Below are positions 7,956 through 15,581 of a stretch of DNA of 36,491 nucleotides, piece after piece (the first letter of the stretch is position 1; the number at the start of each line of letters is the position of its first letter). A program made the position numbers and the translations under genes. The DNA is from Chitinophaga pinensis (lineage in GTDB: Bacteria; Bacteroidota; Bacteroidia; AKYH767-A; OLB10), in NCBI GenBank assembly GCA_943332105.1, contig CALQOD010000020.1:1-36491 (forward strand). The letters are read 5' to 3'. Below the pieces are notes generated by a model. It searched no databases. It was given only the letters and a program-made list of their open reading frames with translations, and had not been told where the DNA came from.

Positions 7956-8255
7956 GTGAGCAAAACCGTCTCTATACAGGTACAAATTGCCAACAAGTCC
8001 TACCCATTAAAGGTAAAAGAGGATCAGGTAGAAGTCATACAACAGGCTGCCCTTAAGGTGTCCGAACAGTTAAAGACTTATCAAACTGCTTTCAATTTAA
8101 AGGAGCCTCAGGATATTTTGGCCATGTGTGCGTTACAACAGGCAGCAGATTTAATTTCTGCTTCAATCGCTAGAGATAAGAATGATTCTGAGATAGCCAA
8201 TGAGTTATCAAAGCTTTCTGAAATGGTAAATGCTTTCGGGCCAGATAATCAATAA
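7956..8255 (+). CDS. zapA: cell division protein ZapA
   Basis: 99 residues. The N-terminal globular part (VSIQVQIANKSYPLKV, ~4-19) matches the ZapA beta-hairpin. The middle DILAMCALQQAADLISA (~52-68) matches the conserved ZapA helix, and a C-terminal helix follows. ZapA binds FtsZ and stabilises the division ring. The start codon is GTG at 7956: it lies 3 bases after the upstream stop and gives exactly the family's N-terminus, whereas no ATG is available before the conserved part. The 6S RNA gene follows directly, the order also known from E. coli (zapA-ssrS). Confidence 0.9.
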   Translation: MSKTVSIQVQIANKSYPLKVKEDQVEVIQQAALKVSEQLKTYQTAFNLKEPQDILAMCALQQAADLISASIARDKNDSEIANELSKLSEMVNAFGPDNQ

Positions 8256-8265
8256 TTATTCGTTC

Positions 8266-8299
8266 TTTGATCATCACCCGAAAGGGATTATATTATTTG
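8266..8299 (+). promoter_or_regulatory. possible promoter of the 6S RNA gene
   Basis: TTTG at 8266-8269 and an imperfect -7 box (ATTATTTG, 8292-8299) separated by 22 bases. The box differs from TAnnTTTG in its first two bases. It would start transcription near 8303, which agrees with the 5' end expected from the RNA fold. A short CCC-GAAA-GGG hairpin (8278-8287) lies between the boxes. The 6S RNA could also be processed from the zapA transcript. Confidence 0.4.
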
Positions 8300-8301
8300 A
8301 A

Positions 8302-8462
8302 GATCCGCATACCATTCTGGTGCAGGTTAAAATCAACATACATACACTTAGGAGGCATTTTTTGCTGCGGATAGCATGTCCGTAAGGAAAGCATGAAACA
8401 GCGGGGTGTTCTCCGACCCTATCTAATGGGTTTTAATTCTCCCAGGGTGGATGCGGAGCTTC
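8302..8462 (+). ncRNA. ssrS: 6S RNA (SsrS), regulator of RNA polymerase
   Basis: The segment folds as a 6S RNA by eye. The ends pair as TCCGCAT (8304-8310) with ATGCGGA (8451-8457), and three further pairs AAG/CTT follow a mismatch. Next comes a 9-bp stem, CCATTCTGG (8312-8320) with CCAGGGTGG (8442-8450), including two G-U pairs. A large unpaired bubble follows, with a small hairpin on its 3' side (ACCC/GGGT around 8417-8432), and a terminal arm lies between GCTG (8364) and CAGC (8399). Length of about 160 bases, the long interrupted hairpin and the place directly behind zapA all fit 6S RNA, which binds housekeeping RNA polymerase holoenzyme in stationary phase. Ends are estimated from the fold. 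Confidence 0.83.
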
Positions 8463-8522
8463 TTCAATTTGCAAATATTGTCGCAAGACAAATCATTATA
8501 TAAACCAATAAAAATTAAAATT

Positions 8523-10082
8523 ATGGAACCAATTTCTATCATATTAGGACTAGCGGGACTGACTGTAGGCGGAGTATTAACATTTATTGTTACTAGAAAA
8601 AGTAAAAATGGTATTGTTGAAGCTGCTGAAGAAAAAGCAAAAGCGATTATTAAGGAAGCCGAAGCAAAAGGTGAATTATATCTGAAAGATAAAACGATGG
8701 AAGCTAAAGATCGTTTTTATCAATTAAAGACAGATCATGAAAAACATATCACTGAAAAAGACAAAGTTATTCTAGCCGCTGATAACAGAATCAAACAAAA
8801 AGAAACTACGCTTAATCAGCAATTAGAACAAAGCAAGAGAAAGCAAACTGAGATTGACACAATTCAAACTAATCTGAATTCTCAACTAGAAGTAATTAAT
8901 CGCCGTAAAGAAGAATTAGAAAAAGCACATCAAAAGCAAGTTCATGCGTTAGAAAAAATCGCCGGACTATCAGCAGAAGATGCGAAAGCTCAGTTGGTAG
9001 AAGCCTTAAAAGCAGAAGCTAAAACAGAAGCAATGTCTTTTATTAAAGACGCTATCGACGAAGCTAAATTAACAGCGAATAAAGAAGCTAAGCGTATCGT
9101 GATTCAGACGATTCAACGTGTAGCTACAGAGCATGCAATTGAAAATGCTGTAACTGTTTTCCATATTGATAATGATGAAGTAAAAGGTCGTGTTATCGGG
9201 CGCGAAGGAAGAAATATTCGTGCTTTAGAAGCAGCAACAGGAATTGAAATTATTGTTGATGATACTCCGGAAGCAATTATCCTTTCTGGTTTTGATCCAG
9301 TTAGAAGAGAATTAGCTCGTTTAGCTTTACATCAATTAGTTACTGACGGTCGTATTCACCCAGCAAGAATTGAAGAGGTGGTTACTAAAGTTCGTAAGCA
9401 GTTAGACGAAGAACTTATTGAGATTGGTAAGCGCACAGCTATTGACCTAGGAATACATGGTTTAGCACCTGAGTTAATTCGTATGGTTGGTAGAATGAGA
9501 TATCGTTCATCTTACGGACAAAATTTATTACAACACTCGCGTGAAGTAGCTAACCTTTGTGCTTTAATGGCTGCTGAGTTGGGCTTGAATGTGAAGCTGG
9601 CTAAGCGTGCTGGTTTATTACATGATATTGGTAAAGTTGCCGAAGAAGATACAGAACTTCCACATGCTATTGCAGGAATGAAGATGGCAGAACGTAGTAA
9701 GGAAAATGTAGAGGTTATAAATGCTATTGGAGCCCATCATGATGAAATCGAAATGACTAGTATGATCTCTCCTATTGTTCAGGTTTGTGATGCTATCAGT
9801 GGTGCTCGCCCAGGTGCTCGTCGTGAGATTGTTGAGCAATACATGAAGCGTTTGAAGGAAATGGAAAATCTTGCTCAAGGATATAAGGGCGTTGAAAAAG
9901 CATTTGCTATTCAAGCGGGACGTGAGTTGCGTGTGATTGTTGAGAGTGAGAAGTTAGATGATAAAGCAACAGAACAATTAGCATTTGATATCGCTAATCG
10001 TATTCAAACAGAAATGACTTATCCAGGACAGGTGAAAGTGACAGTTATTCGTGAGACAAGAGCTGTTAATTACGCTAAATAA
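8523..10082 (+). CDS. rny: ribonuclease Y
   Basis: 519 residues with the family's full layout. An N-terminal membrane helix (~4-24) is followed by a long coiled coil (~30-150). The KH domain follows at ~210-275 with the RNA-binding loop GREG (226-229). The HD domain lies at ~334-430 with H338 and the metal-binding HD pair H367/D368 (LLHDIGK), then HHDE at ~405-408. RNase Y is a membrane-bound endoribonuclease that starts mRNA decay. An in-frame ATG at 8451 would add 24 residues encoded by the 3' end of the 6S RNA. The ATG at 8523 places the membrane helix at the very N-terminus as in the family, so it is chosen. The gene follows zapA and 6S RNA and precedes the polysaccharide operon. Confidence 0.96.
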   Translation: MEPISIILGLAGLTVGGVLTFIVTRKSKNGIVEAAEEKAKAIIKEAEAKGELYLKDKTMEAKDRFYQLKTDHEKHITEKDKVILAADNRIKQKETTLNQQLEQSKRKQTEIDTIQTNLNSQLEVINRRKEELEKAHQKQVHALEKIAGLSAEDAKAQLVEALKAEAKTEAMSFIKDAIDEAKLTANKEAKRIVIQTIQRVATEHAIENAVTVFHIDNDEVKGRVIGREGRNIRALEAATGIEIIVDDTPEAIILSGFDPVRRELARLALHQLVTDGRIHPARIEEVVTKVRKQLDEELIEIGKRTAIDLGIHGLAPELIRMVGRMRYRSSYGQNLLQHSREVANLCALMAAELGLNVKLAKRAGLLHDIGKVAEEDTELPHAIAGMKMAERSKENVEVINAIGAHHDEIEMTSMISPIVQVCDAISGARPGARREIVEQYMKRLKEMENLAQGYKGVEKAFAIQAGRELRVIVESEKLDDKATEQLAFDIANRIQTEMTYPGQVKVTVIRETRAVNYAK

Positions 10083-10127
10083 TTTCTTTATTCCGGAGTT
10101 TTTCCTTGATAATAACAATAGTAGCAC

Positions 10128-11192
10128 ATGAAAATAATTACCGTTGTTGGCGCTCGTCCTCAGTTTGTAAAAGCGGCGGTAGTTAGTCGTGAGTTAAAAA
10201 AGCATGCTTCTATAACTGAACAAATTATTCATACTGGTCAACATCACGATGCGAATATGTCGGATGTTTTTTTCGAGGAGATGGATATTCCAAAGCCTGC
10301 CTTTCATTTAGGTATTCATGGTTTAGGCCATGGAGCTATGACAGGTCAGATGCTGGAAGGGATTGAGCGAATTTTAATCGAGGAAAAGCCCGACTTTGTT
10401 TTAGTTTATGGAGATACCAATAGCACTTTAGCTGGTGCGTTGGCTGCGGCTAAATTATTGATTCCAGTGGCTCATGTTGAAGCAGGATTACGATCATTCA
10501 ATATGGCAATGCCTGAAGAACAAAATCGTATTCTAACCGATCGACTTTCATCATTGCTCTTCTGCCCTACGCAAACAGCAATTGATAATCTAACAAAAGA
10601 AGGATATCCTTTTAATAATAAACTGATTCTTTCGGGTGATGTGATGCAGGATGCTGCTATGTATTATGCTGAAAATTCGGAAGCGCGTTCGACCGTTTTT
10701 AAAACATTAAAGCTGCACGACTTTGTACTTTGCACCTTGCACAGAGCAGAAAACACGAATGATTTAAATCGTTTGCAGTCTATTATAAACGCACTCGAAA
10801 AAATTAATATCGAACGAAAAGTGGTATTGCCGTTACATCCGCGTACGCAAAAAATCATGAAGGATGCGGGCATGAAAACGGATCTAACCATTATTGATCC
10901 GGTAGGATATTTTGATATGCTTGAATTATTAAAGCATTGCAAATTAGTAATGACAGATAGTGGTGGACTACAGAAAGAAGCATTTTTCTTTCAGAAATTT
11001 TGCATTACACTTCGTGATGAAACAGAATGGGTTGAATTAATAAACGGAGGTTATAATTTATTAGCAGGTGCTGATGAAGAAAAAATAATGCACGCCTACG
11101 CTGCTGCATTAACAGTACAATGCAATTTTAATATCGATTTATACGGTGGTGGTCAAGCTGCTGCTCGGATAGTTAGTGAACTTATTAAATAG
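10128..11192 (+). CDS. wecB: UDP-N-acetylglucosamine 2-epimerase, non-hydrolysing (WecB type)
   Basis: 354 residues, normal for the family. Recognisable motifs in order: VGARPQFVKAA at the N-terminus, HTGQHHD (~37-43), YGDTNSTLAG (~92-101), HVEAGLRS (~115-122), MPEEQNRI (~126-133), LHRAENT (~203-209) and TDSGGLQKEA (~277-286). These hold the acidic and His residues used to interconvert UDP-GlcNAc and UDP-ManNAc. The start gives the canonical MKIITVVGARPQ. The glycosyltransferase gene begins 2 bases after its stop, and it opens a five-gene polysaccharide operon. Relatives acting on UDP-FucNAc-type sugars (FnlC) share the fold, so the exact substrate is not certain. Confidence 0.92.
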   Translation: MKIITVVGARPQFVKAAVVSRELKKHASITEQIIHTGQHHDANMSDVFFEEMDIPKPAFHLGIHGLGHGAMTGQMLEGIERILIEEKPDFVLVYGDTNSTLAGALAAAKLLIPVAHVEAGLRSFNMAMPEEQNRILTDRLSSLLFCPTQTAIDNLTKEGYPFNNKLILSGDVMQDAAMYYAENSEARSTVFKTLKLHDFVLCTLHRAENTNDLNRLQSIINALEKINIERKVVLPLHPRTQKIMKDAGMKTDLTIIDPVGYFDMLELLKHCKLVMTDSGGLQKEAFFFQKFCITLRDETEWVELINGGYNLLAGADEEKIMHAYAAALTVQCNFNIDLYGGGQAAARIVSELIK

Positions 11193-11194
11193 TC

Positions 11195-12406
11195 ATGCGC
11201 TTTTTAATATTAACTCAATATTACCCTCCAGAAACTGGAGCTCCTCAAAACCGATTGAGTGGTTTAGCAAGAGAGTTAAAAGCCGCCGGTCATGAAGTCT
11301 GTATCCTTACTGCAATGCCCAATTATCCTGCAATGGAAATACATGAGCAGTATAAAGGAAAAAAATATGTTTGTGAACAGTTTGAAAATATTGATGTTCA
11401 TCGTTCATGGATATACGTTAGTAAAAACCGTTCGGTGATTTCACGATTATTAAATTACTTTTCATTTACGTTTTCCTCGATGTTTTATGCGGGACGTATT
11501 AAAGGTGATTTTGATTATTTGATGGTGGAGTCGCCCCCACTCTTTTTAGGTATCAGTGCATGGTGGATAAGTAAGCGTAAGAAAGCGAAGATGGTTTTTA
11601 ATGTGAGTGATTTATGGCCTGAGTCTGCTGAAAAGCTAGGCGTAATAACGAATCGTGCTTTTTTAAAAATGGCTACTATTCTCGAAGAATTGCTTTATAA
11701 AAAAGCATTCATGGTTACTGGCCAAACGCAAGGCATAGTTGCAGATATTAAAAAACGTTTCCCGAATAAAACGGTTCATTGGTTGCCCAATGGTGTTGAT
11801 GAATCGATTTTTAGTTTTCAACGAACGATTGATGTGCGAAAGCAACTTCAGTTTTCGGATAGTGATTTTCTAATTATGTACGGAGGAATTATTGGGTTGG
11901 CACAAGGACTCGATGTGGTTCTTGATGCCGCGAAATTACTTCCTGCAGAAAGTAAAATCACCTACTTGTTATTAGGCGATGGACCTGAAAAAAAAAGATT
12001 ACAGCAGCGCGTTATTGAGGAACAAATTACCCGAGTGAAGTTCTTAGAGCTTGTAAGCAGAGAAGTTGTTCCATCGTATGTGGATGCAGTGGATGTAGCG
12101 GTTATTCCGTTGAAGAAAATGGATTTATTCTTAGGTGCAATTCCTTCTAAAATTTTTGAAAACTTAGCATTGGGAAAACCATTGTTATTGTCGGTAGATG
12201 GCGAAGCAAGAAAATTATTTGTCGACGAAGGCAAGGCGGCCTTGTTTATAGAACCTGAAAACAGTCAGATGCTTGCCGAGAAATCATTATTGCTCGAAGC
12301 TAACCCTGCATTGGTTCGTGAAATGGGAAACAATGGCAAGTCTTACGTTCAAATCTATTTTATGCGTAAAAAAATTACGTCCGATTGGGTGAGCCTACTT
12401 AATTAA
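11195..12406 (+). CDS. glycosyltransferase family 4 (WbuB-like)
   Basis: 403 residues. The N-terminus (QYYPPETGAPQNRLSGLAREL, with the acceptor-domain Rossmann motif) is typical of WbuB-like GT4 enzymes. The donor domain has GLAQGLDVVLDAAKLL (~234-249) and LLGDGPEKKRL (~263-273). The family's ExxxxxxxE-type region is partly recognisable at PSKIFENLALGKPLL (~317-331). It should transfer a sugar from a nucleotide donor to a lipid-linked acceptor on the cytoplasmic side of the membrane. WbuB relatives transfer N-acetylfucosamine, which would agree with the epimerase upstream, but donor specificity cannot be read here. A nine-adenine run lies inside the gene (11988-11996). Confidence 0.88.
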   Translation: MRFLILTQYYPPETGAPQNRLSGLARELKAAGHEVCILTAMPNYPAMEIHEQYKGKKYVCEQFENIDVHRSWIYVSKNRSVISRLLNYFSFTFSSMFYAGRIKGDFDYLMVESPPLFLGISAWWISKRKKAKMVFNVSDLWPESAEKLGVITNRAFLKMATILEELLYKKAFMVTGQTQGIVADIKKRFPNKTVHWLPNGVDESIFSFQRTIDVRKQLQFSDSDFLIMYGGIIGLAQGLDVVLDAAKLLPAESKITYLLLGDGPEKKRLQQRVIEEQITRVKFLELVSREVVPSYVDAVDVAVIPLKKMDLFLGAIPSKIFENLALGKPLLLSVDGEARKLFVDEGKAALFIEPENSQMLAEKSLLLEANPALVREMGNNGKSYVQIYFMRKKITSDWVSLLN

Positions 12407-12430
12407 AAGAAGTGTAAATTTATACTGTAA

Positions 12431-13660
12431 ATGATCACACAATTACCTTCGACTACTTTAAAGAAATGGCTGTTGCTGATTTCTATATTTTGCTTTTCGT
12501 TCAATTTACTAGTGTCAATTGCTTGTTGGATAATTATTGGAGTAATTACATTGGTAAATACTGAGCAACGGAAATTCATGTTCAGCAATTTCAAGAAAGA
12601 AAAATATTTATGGATTCTGCCATTATTTTATTTGTTGCATGTGGCAGGTTTACTGTGGACAGTTAATTATAATCAGGCAGGATTAGATTTGCAAATTAAA
12701 TTGACTTTATTTTTATTGCCGATAATATTTTCATCCTATCATTTTGATGATGGATTAATAAATAAAGTGAGACGTTATTTTATTGGAGGAATTCTTGTTT
12801 CTTGCGCATTGCTATTGTTTATTGCAACCAGAAGGTTTTTACATGGAGCACCTTTAACTGTTTTCTTTTACTCGGATTTATCGAGTGCTTTGATGCATCC
12901 TACTTATTTAAGCATGTATCTTAATGCTGCTGTGTTATTTGTTTTTCACGAAATGTTAGTGTCAACACATCGCCGAACAATTTGGATGGGTGCAGCTATT
13001 ATGATTGTGTTTTTTGTGATGATAGTTTTATTATCAGCACGAACTGCAGAAGCAACAGCATTTCTATCATTGCTGGTTATGATTGCGTTATATTGGAAGC
13101 AAAAAGGAAGTTATCGTTTTATTTATCCTCTTTTGTTTGTGTTTGCTGTTACTATAATATCTCAGGTTTTGGTGTTAAAATATAGCAATCGATTTGCTCA
13201 GGTAGAAAATGCAATTCAAATGAATGAAGTTGTTGCTGAAACTAGTTATAACAGCACCACTGGCCGTTTGGAAATCTGGAAAGAAACGATTTCGATATTA
13301 CCTCAACACTGGTTGTTAGGTACAGGAACAGGCGATGTGAAAGACGTTTTGAATAAAACCTATCATGAGCATGATTTTTCATACGGATACGAGAAATCAT
13401 TAAATACCCATAATCAATATTTACAATCGTTCTTAACACTTGGAATAATCGGGTTGCTGTTGTTTGTATTAGCCATTACAATTCCTTGGTTAATGCGTCA
13501 CAGTTACCATCCATTATTATTGATGTTTTTATTTATTTTTGCACTGAATTGCCTCACTGAATCCATGTTAGAAGCGCAACGCGGAGCCATCTTCTTTGCA
13601 CTCATGATTAGCATCTTCGGAAGAACTCATAAAGTAGACCCCTACGGGGACACTTTATGA
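12431..13660 (+). CDS. O-antigen ligase / polymerase family membrane protein
   Basis: 409 residues with about ten to eleven membrane helices. The large periplasmic loop contains GRLEIWKETISILPQHWLLGTG (in two parts, ~278-299) and NTHNQYLQSFLTLG (~326-339), the Wzy_C / WaaL signature with the H-N-Q-Y core. Such proteins polymerise O-units or attach the finished glycan to a carrier at the outer face of the inner membrane; the two activities cannot be told apart from sequence. The last nine residues (KVDPYGDTL) and the stop are encoded by a palindromic repeat (13626-13661), so the original C-terminus has probably been changed by repeat insertion. It lies 24 bases after the GT4 gene. Confidence 0.88.
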   Translation: MITQLPSTTLKKWLLLISIFCFSFNLLVSIACWIIIGVITLVNTEQRKFMFSNFKKEKYLWILPLFYLLHVAGLLWTVNYNQAGLDLQIKLTLFLLPIIFSSYHFDDGLINKVRRYFIGGILVSCALLLFIATRRFLHGAPLTVFFYSDLSSALMHPTYLSMYLNAAVLFVFHEMLVSTHRRTIWMGAAIMIVFFVMIVLLSARTAEATAFLSLLVMIALYWKQKGSYRFIYPLLFVFAVTIISQVLVLKYSNRFAQVENAIQMNEVVAETSYNSTTGRLEIWKETISILPQHWLLGTGTGDVKDVLNKTYHEHDFSYGYEKSLNTHNQYLQSFLTLGIIGLLLFVLAITIPWLMRHSYHPLLLMFLFIFALNCLTESMLEAQRGAIFFALMISIFGRTHKVDPYGDTL

Positions 13661-13661
13661 G
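13626..13661 (+). repeat. palindromic repeat unit, copy 1
   Basis: Outer arms CTCATAAAGT (13626-13635) and ACTTTATGAG (13652-13661) pair over 10 bp without mismatch. Inner arms CCCC (13639-13642) and GGGG (13646-13649) enclose a TAC loop. The linkers are AGA on the left and AC on the right, the same as in copy 2. The unit contains the last codons and the TGA of the O-antigen ligase gene. Confidence 0.85.
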
Positions 13662-13684
13662 AAATTATAAATTAATATTACCCT

Positions 13685-13720
13685 ACAATAAAGTAGAATC
13701 CTTCGGATACACTTTATTGT
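13685..13720 (+). repeat. palindromic repeat unit, copy 2
   Basis: Outer arms ACAATAAAGT (13685-13694) and ACTTTATTGT (13711-13720), 10 bp perfect. Inner arms ATCC (13698-13701) and GGAT (13705-13708) around a TTC loop. The layout is identical to copy 1, including the AGA/AC linkers and the AATAAAGT or CATAAAGT core, but both arms have changed together, so pairing is kept while sequence differs. The two units lie in the same orientation 23 bases apart. Confidence 0.85.
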
Positions 13721-13738
13721 GCATCATCAAATTAACCC

Positions 13739-13762
13739 ATTAGCAAATTAGCAAATTAAAAT
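13739..13762 (+). repeat. short tandem repeat before the aminotransferase start
   Basis: ATTAGCAA occurs twice in tandem (13739-13746, 13747-13754) followed by a degenerate third unit ATTAAAAT (13755-13762) that ends directly at the ATG. Function unknown; it fills the place of the 5' leader. Confidence 0.6.
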
Positions 13763-14986
13763 ATGTCTCTTATTCCCTTCGCCCCTCCTCGTATCGATGA
13801 TGAAATCATCAATGAAGTTGTTGCAACCTTACGTTCTGGCTGGATAACTACTGGTCCCAGGACAAAGCAATTCGAAAAGGAACTTTCGGCTTATAACGGT
13901 AATGCAGCCACTCTTTGTTTAAATTCTGCTACAGCAGGTTTAGAAGTTATGCTAAAATGGTTTGGTGTAAAAGAAGGTGATGAAGTAATAATTCCCGCCT
14001 ACACCTACTCTGCTACCGCTAATGTTGTTGTACATTGTGGTGCTATTCCTGTATTGGCTGATGTGAATGCTGATGATTTTAATATCAATGTTGAAAATAT
14101 CAGCAAAGCAATCACCTCAAAAACAAAAGTGATTATGCCGGTTGATATTGCTGGATATCCTTGTGATTATTACGCAATCATGAATTTGGTAAATGAGGCA
14201 ACTGTTAAATCAATGTTTGTTGCGGATGGAGAAAATCAGCAAATGCTAGGACGTATTATGGTATTGTCGGATGCGGCACATTCATTAGGCGCTTGGTATA
14301 AAGGCAAGCATACAGGTGTATGGGCTGATGCAACTGTGTATTCCTTCCATGCAGTGAAGAACTTAACAACAGCGGAAGGTGGTGCTATTGCATTGAATTT
14401 TCCAACACCTTTTAACAACGAAGAAATTTATAAATACCTCTGCATTTTTACGTTGCATGGTCAGAATAAAGATGCATTGGCTAAGATGCAGAAAGGAAAC
14501 TGGCGTTACGATATTATCGAGGCTGGTTATAAATGCAATATGACCGATTTAATGGCAGCCATCGGGTTAATTGAATTGAAACGTTATGCAAATGATACTT
14601 TAATAAAGCGTAAAGCTGTGTGTGATTATTATGCAAATAATTTTAAAAACTTCGAATGGGCGCAGCTCCCTCCTCTTAAAACGGATGATTTAGAGACCTC
14701 TTATCACCTTTATCCTTTGCGTATTAACGGAATTACCGAATCACAGCGCGATGCTATCATTCAAAAGATATTTGATGCCGATGTTAGCGTGAACGTACAT
14801 TTTATTCCGTTAGCGATGTTGTCATTCTACAAAAATAGAGGATACAATATTTCTAACTATCCTGTTACGTATGATAATTACAGTCGTGAAATATCTTTAC
14901 CGGTATTTTACGATTTAACGGAAGAGATGCTGAAACGTATTGTCGATGCGGTTACCAATGCTGTTGAATCGGTATTAAATAGTTAA
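13763..14986 (+). CDS. DegT/DnrJ/EryC1/StrS-family sugar aminotransferase
   Basis: 407 residues. The N-terminus (SLIPFAPPRIDDEIINEV, SGWITTGPRTKQFE) is the usual start of PLP-dependent sugar aminotransferases. YTYSATANVV lies at ~81-90 and the PLP-contacting Asp170 in LSDAAHSLG. The Schiff-base Lys199 is in SFHAVKNLTTAEGG. Residues ~142-164 form an insertion between VDIAGYPCDYYAIM and the LSDAAHS strand, where the family usually has about ten residues. The enzyme should transfer an amino group to a keto-sugar nucleotide. The sugar transferase start lies 1 base after its stop, which suggests that its product, an amino-sugar, is the first sugar loaded onto the lipid carrier, as in PglE/PglC pairs. 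No 4,6-dehydratase or acetyltransferase gene lies nearby. Confidence 0.9.
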   Translation: MSLIPFAPPRIDDEIINEVVATLRSGWITTGPRTKQFEKELSAYNGNAATLCLNSATAGLEVMLKWFGVKEGDEVIIPAYTYSATANVVVHCGAIPVLADVNADDFNINVENISKAITSKTKVIMPVDIAGYPCDYYAIMNLVNEATVKSMFVADGENQQMLGRIMVLSDAAHSLGAWYKGKHTGVWADATVYSFHAVKNLTTAEGGAIALNFPTPFNNEEIYKYLCIFTLHGQNKDALAKMQKGNWRYDIIEAGYKCNMTDLMAAIGLIELKRYANDTLIKRKAVCDYYANNFKNFEWAQLPPLKTDDLETSYHLYPLRINGITESQRDAIIQKIFDADVSVNVHFIPLAMLSFYKNRGYNISNYPVTYDNYSREISLPVFYDLTEEMLKRIVDAVTNAVESVLNS

Positions 14987-14987
14987 T

Positions 14988-15581
14988 ATGCTTAAACGTT
15001 TATTCGATTTGATGATTACGATACCAGTGCTTGTGTTGTTGTTGCCTTTTTTTCTGATAATCGCTGTGCTTATTAAAGCTGGAAGTAATGGTCCTGTGTT
15101 TTACAAGCAAGTGCGCGTTGGATTAAACAATCGAGATTTTAAAATCTTTAAGTTTCGCACGATGCACCTAAATGCAGATAAGGAGGGCTTGCTAACGGTG
15201 GGTGGTCGTGATCCGCGTGTTTTGCCAATTGGATATTTTTTGCGTAAGTATAAGTTGGATGAATTGCCTCAATTGTTGAATGTTTTAATTGGTTCAATGA
15301 GTCTAGTTGGGCCACGTCCGGAGGTAAGAAAGTATGTTGATCTGTATAGTATTGAGCAACAAAAAGTATTAATTGTAAAGCCTGGCATTACTGATTATGC
15401 ATCCATCGAATATTCTGAAGAAAATGATTTACTTGCACTATCAAGCGACCCAGAAAAAACCTATATCGAAGACATTATGCCAGCTAAACTTTTATTAAAT
15501 CAGAAATATATTGATGAAATAAGTTTGTTAACCGATTTTAAAATCATTTTGAGAACAGCTGCAAAAATTATTTCACATTAA
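14988..15581 (+). CDS. initiating sugar transferase (PglC / WcaJ-like phosphoglycosyltransferase)
   Basis: 197 residues, the short monotopic PglC form without an N-terminal multi-helix domain. A re-entrant hydrophobic helix lies at ~4-29 (LFDLMITIPVLVLLLPFFL), then GPVFYKQVRVG (~35-45) and FKIFKFRTM (~51-59). The catalytic Asp91-Glu92 are in KLDELPQLLNVL, and SLVGPRPE follows at ~105-112. It transfers a sugar-phosphate from a nucleotide sugar to undecaprenyl phosphate and so starts assembly of a surface glycan. It starts 1 base after the aminotransferase stop and its 3' end overlaps the minus-strand SirB1-like gene by 14 bases (15568-15581). Confidence 0.92.
   Translation: MLKRLFDLMITIPVLVLLLPFFLIIAVLIKAGSNGPVFYKQVRVGLNNRDFKIFKFRTMHLNADKEGLLTVGGRDPRVLPIGYFLRKYKLDELPQLLNVLIGSMSLVGPRPEVRKYVDLYSIEQQKVLIVKPGITDYASIEYSEENDLLALSSDPEKTYIEDIMPAKLLLNQKYIDEISLLTDFKIILRTAAKIISH

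Noticed and set aside
8278-8287. CCC-GAAA-GGG hairpin after zapA as a terminator
   Set aside because: Three base pairs and no T run; it lies within the presumed 6S promoter.
8451-8522. Upstream ATG extending RNase Y by 24 residues
   Set aside because: The extension is encoded by the 3' strand of the 6S RNA and would move the membrane helix away from the N-terminus.
11988-11996. Nine-adenine run in the GT4 gene as a second slippage site
   Set aside because: The shifted frames stay open for seven or more codons and the run lies inside a conserved domain (GDGPEKKRL), so a truncated product would not be functional. It serves better as a control for the dnaX run.
13600-13770. CRISPR array suggested by the closely spaced repeats
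   Set aside because: The units are individually palindromic, only two in number, 23 bases apart and not identical; there are no cas genes.
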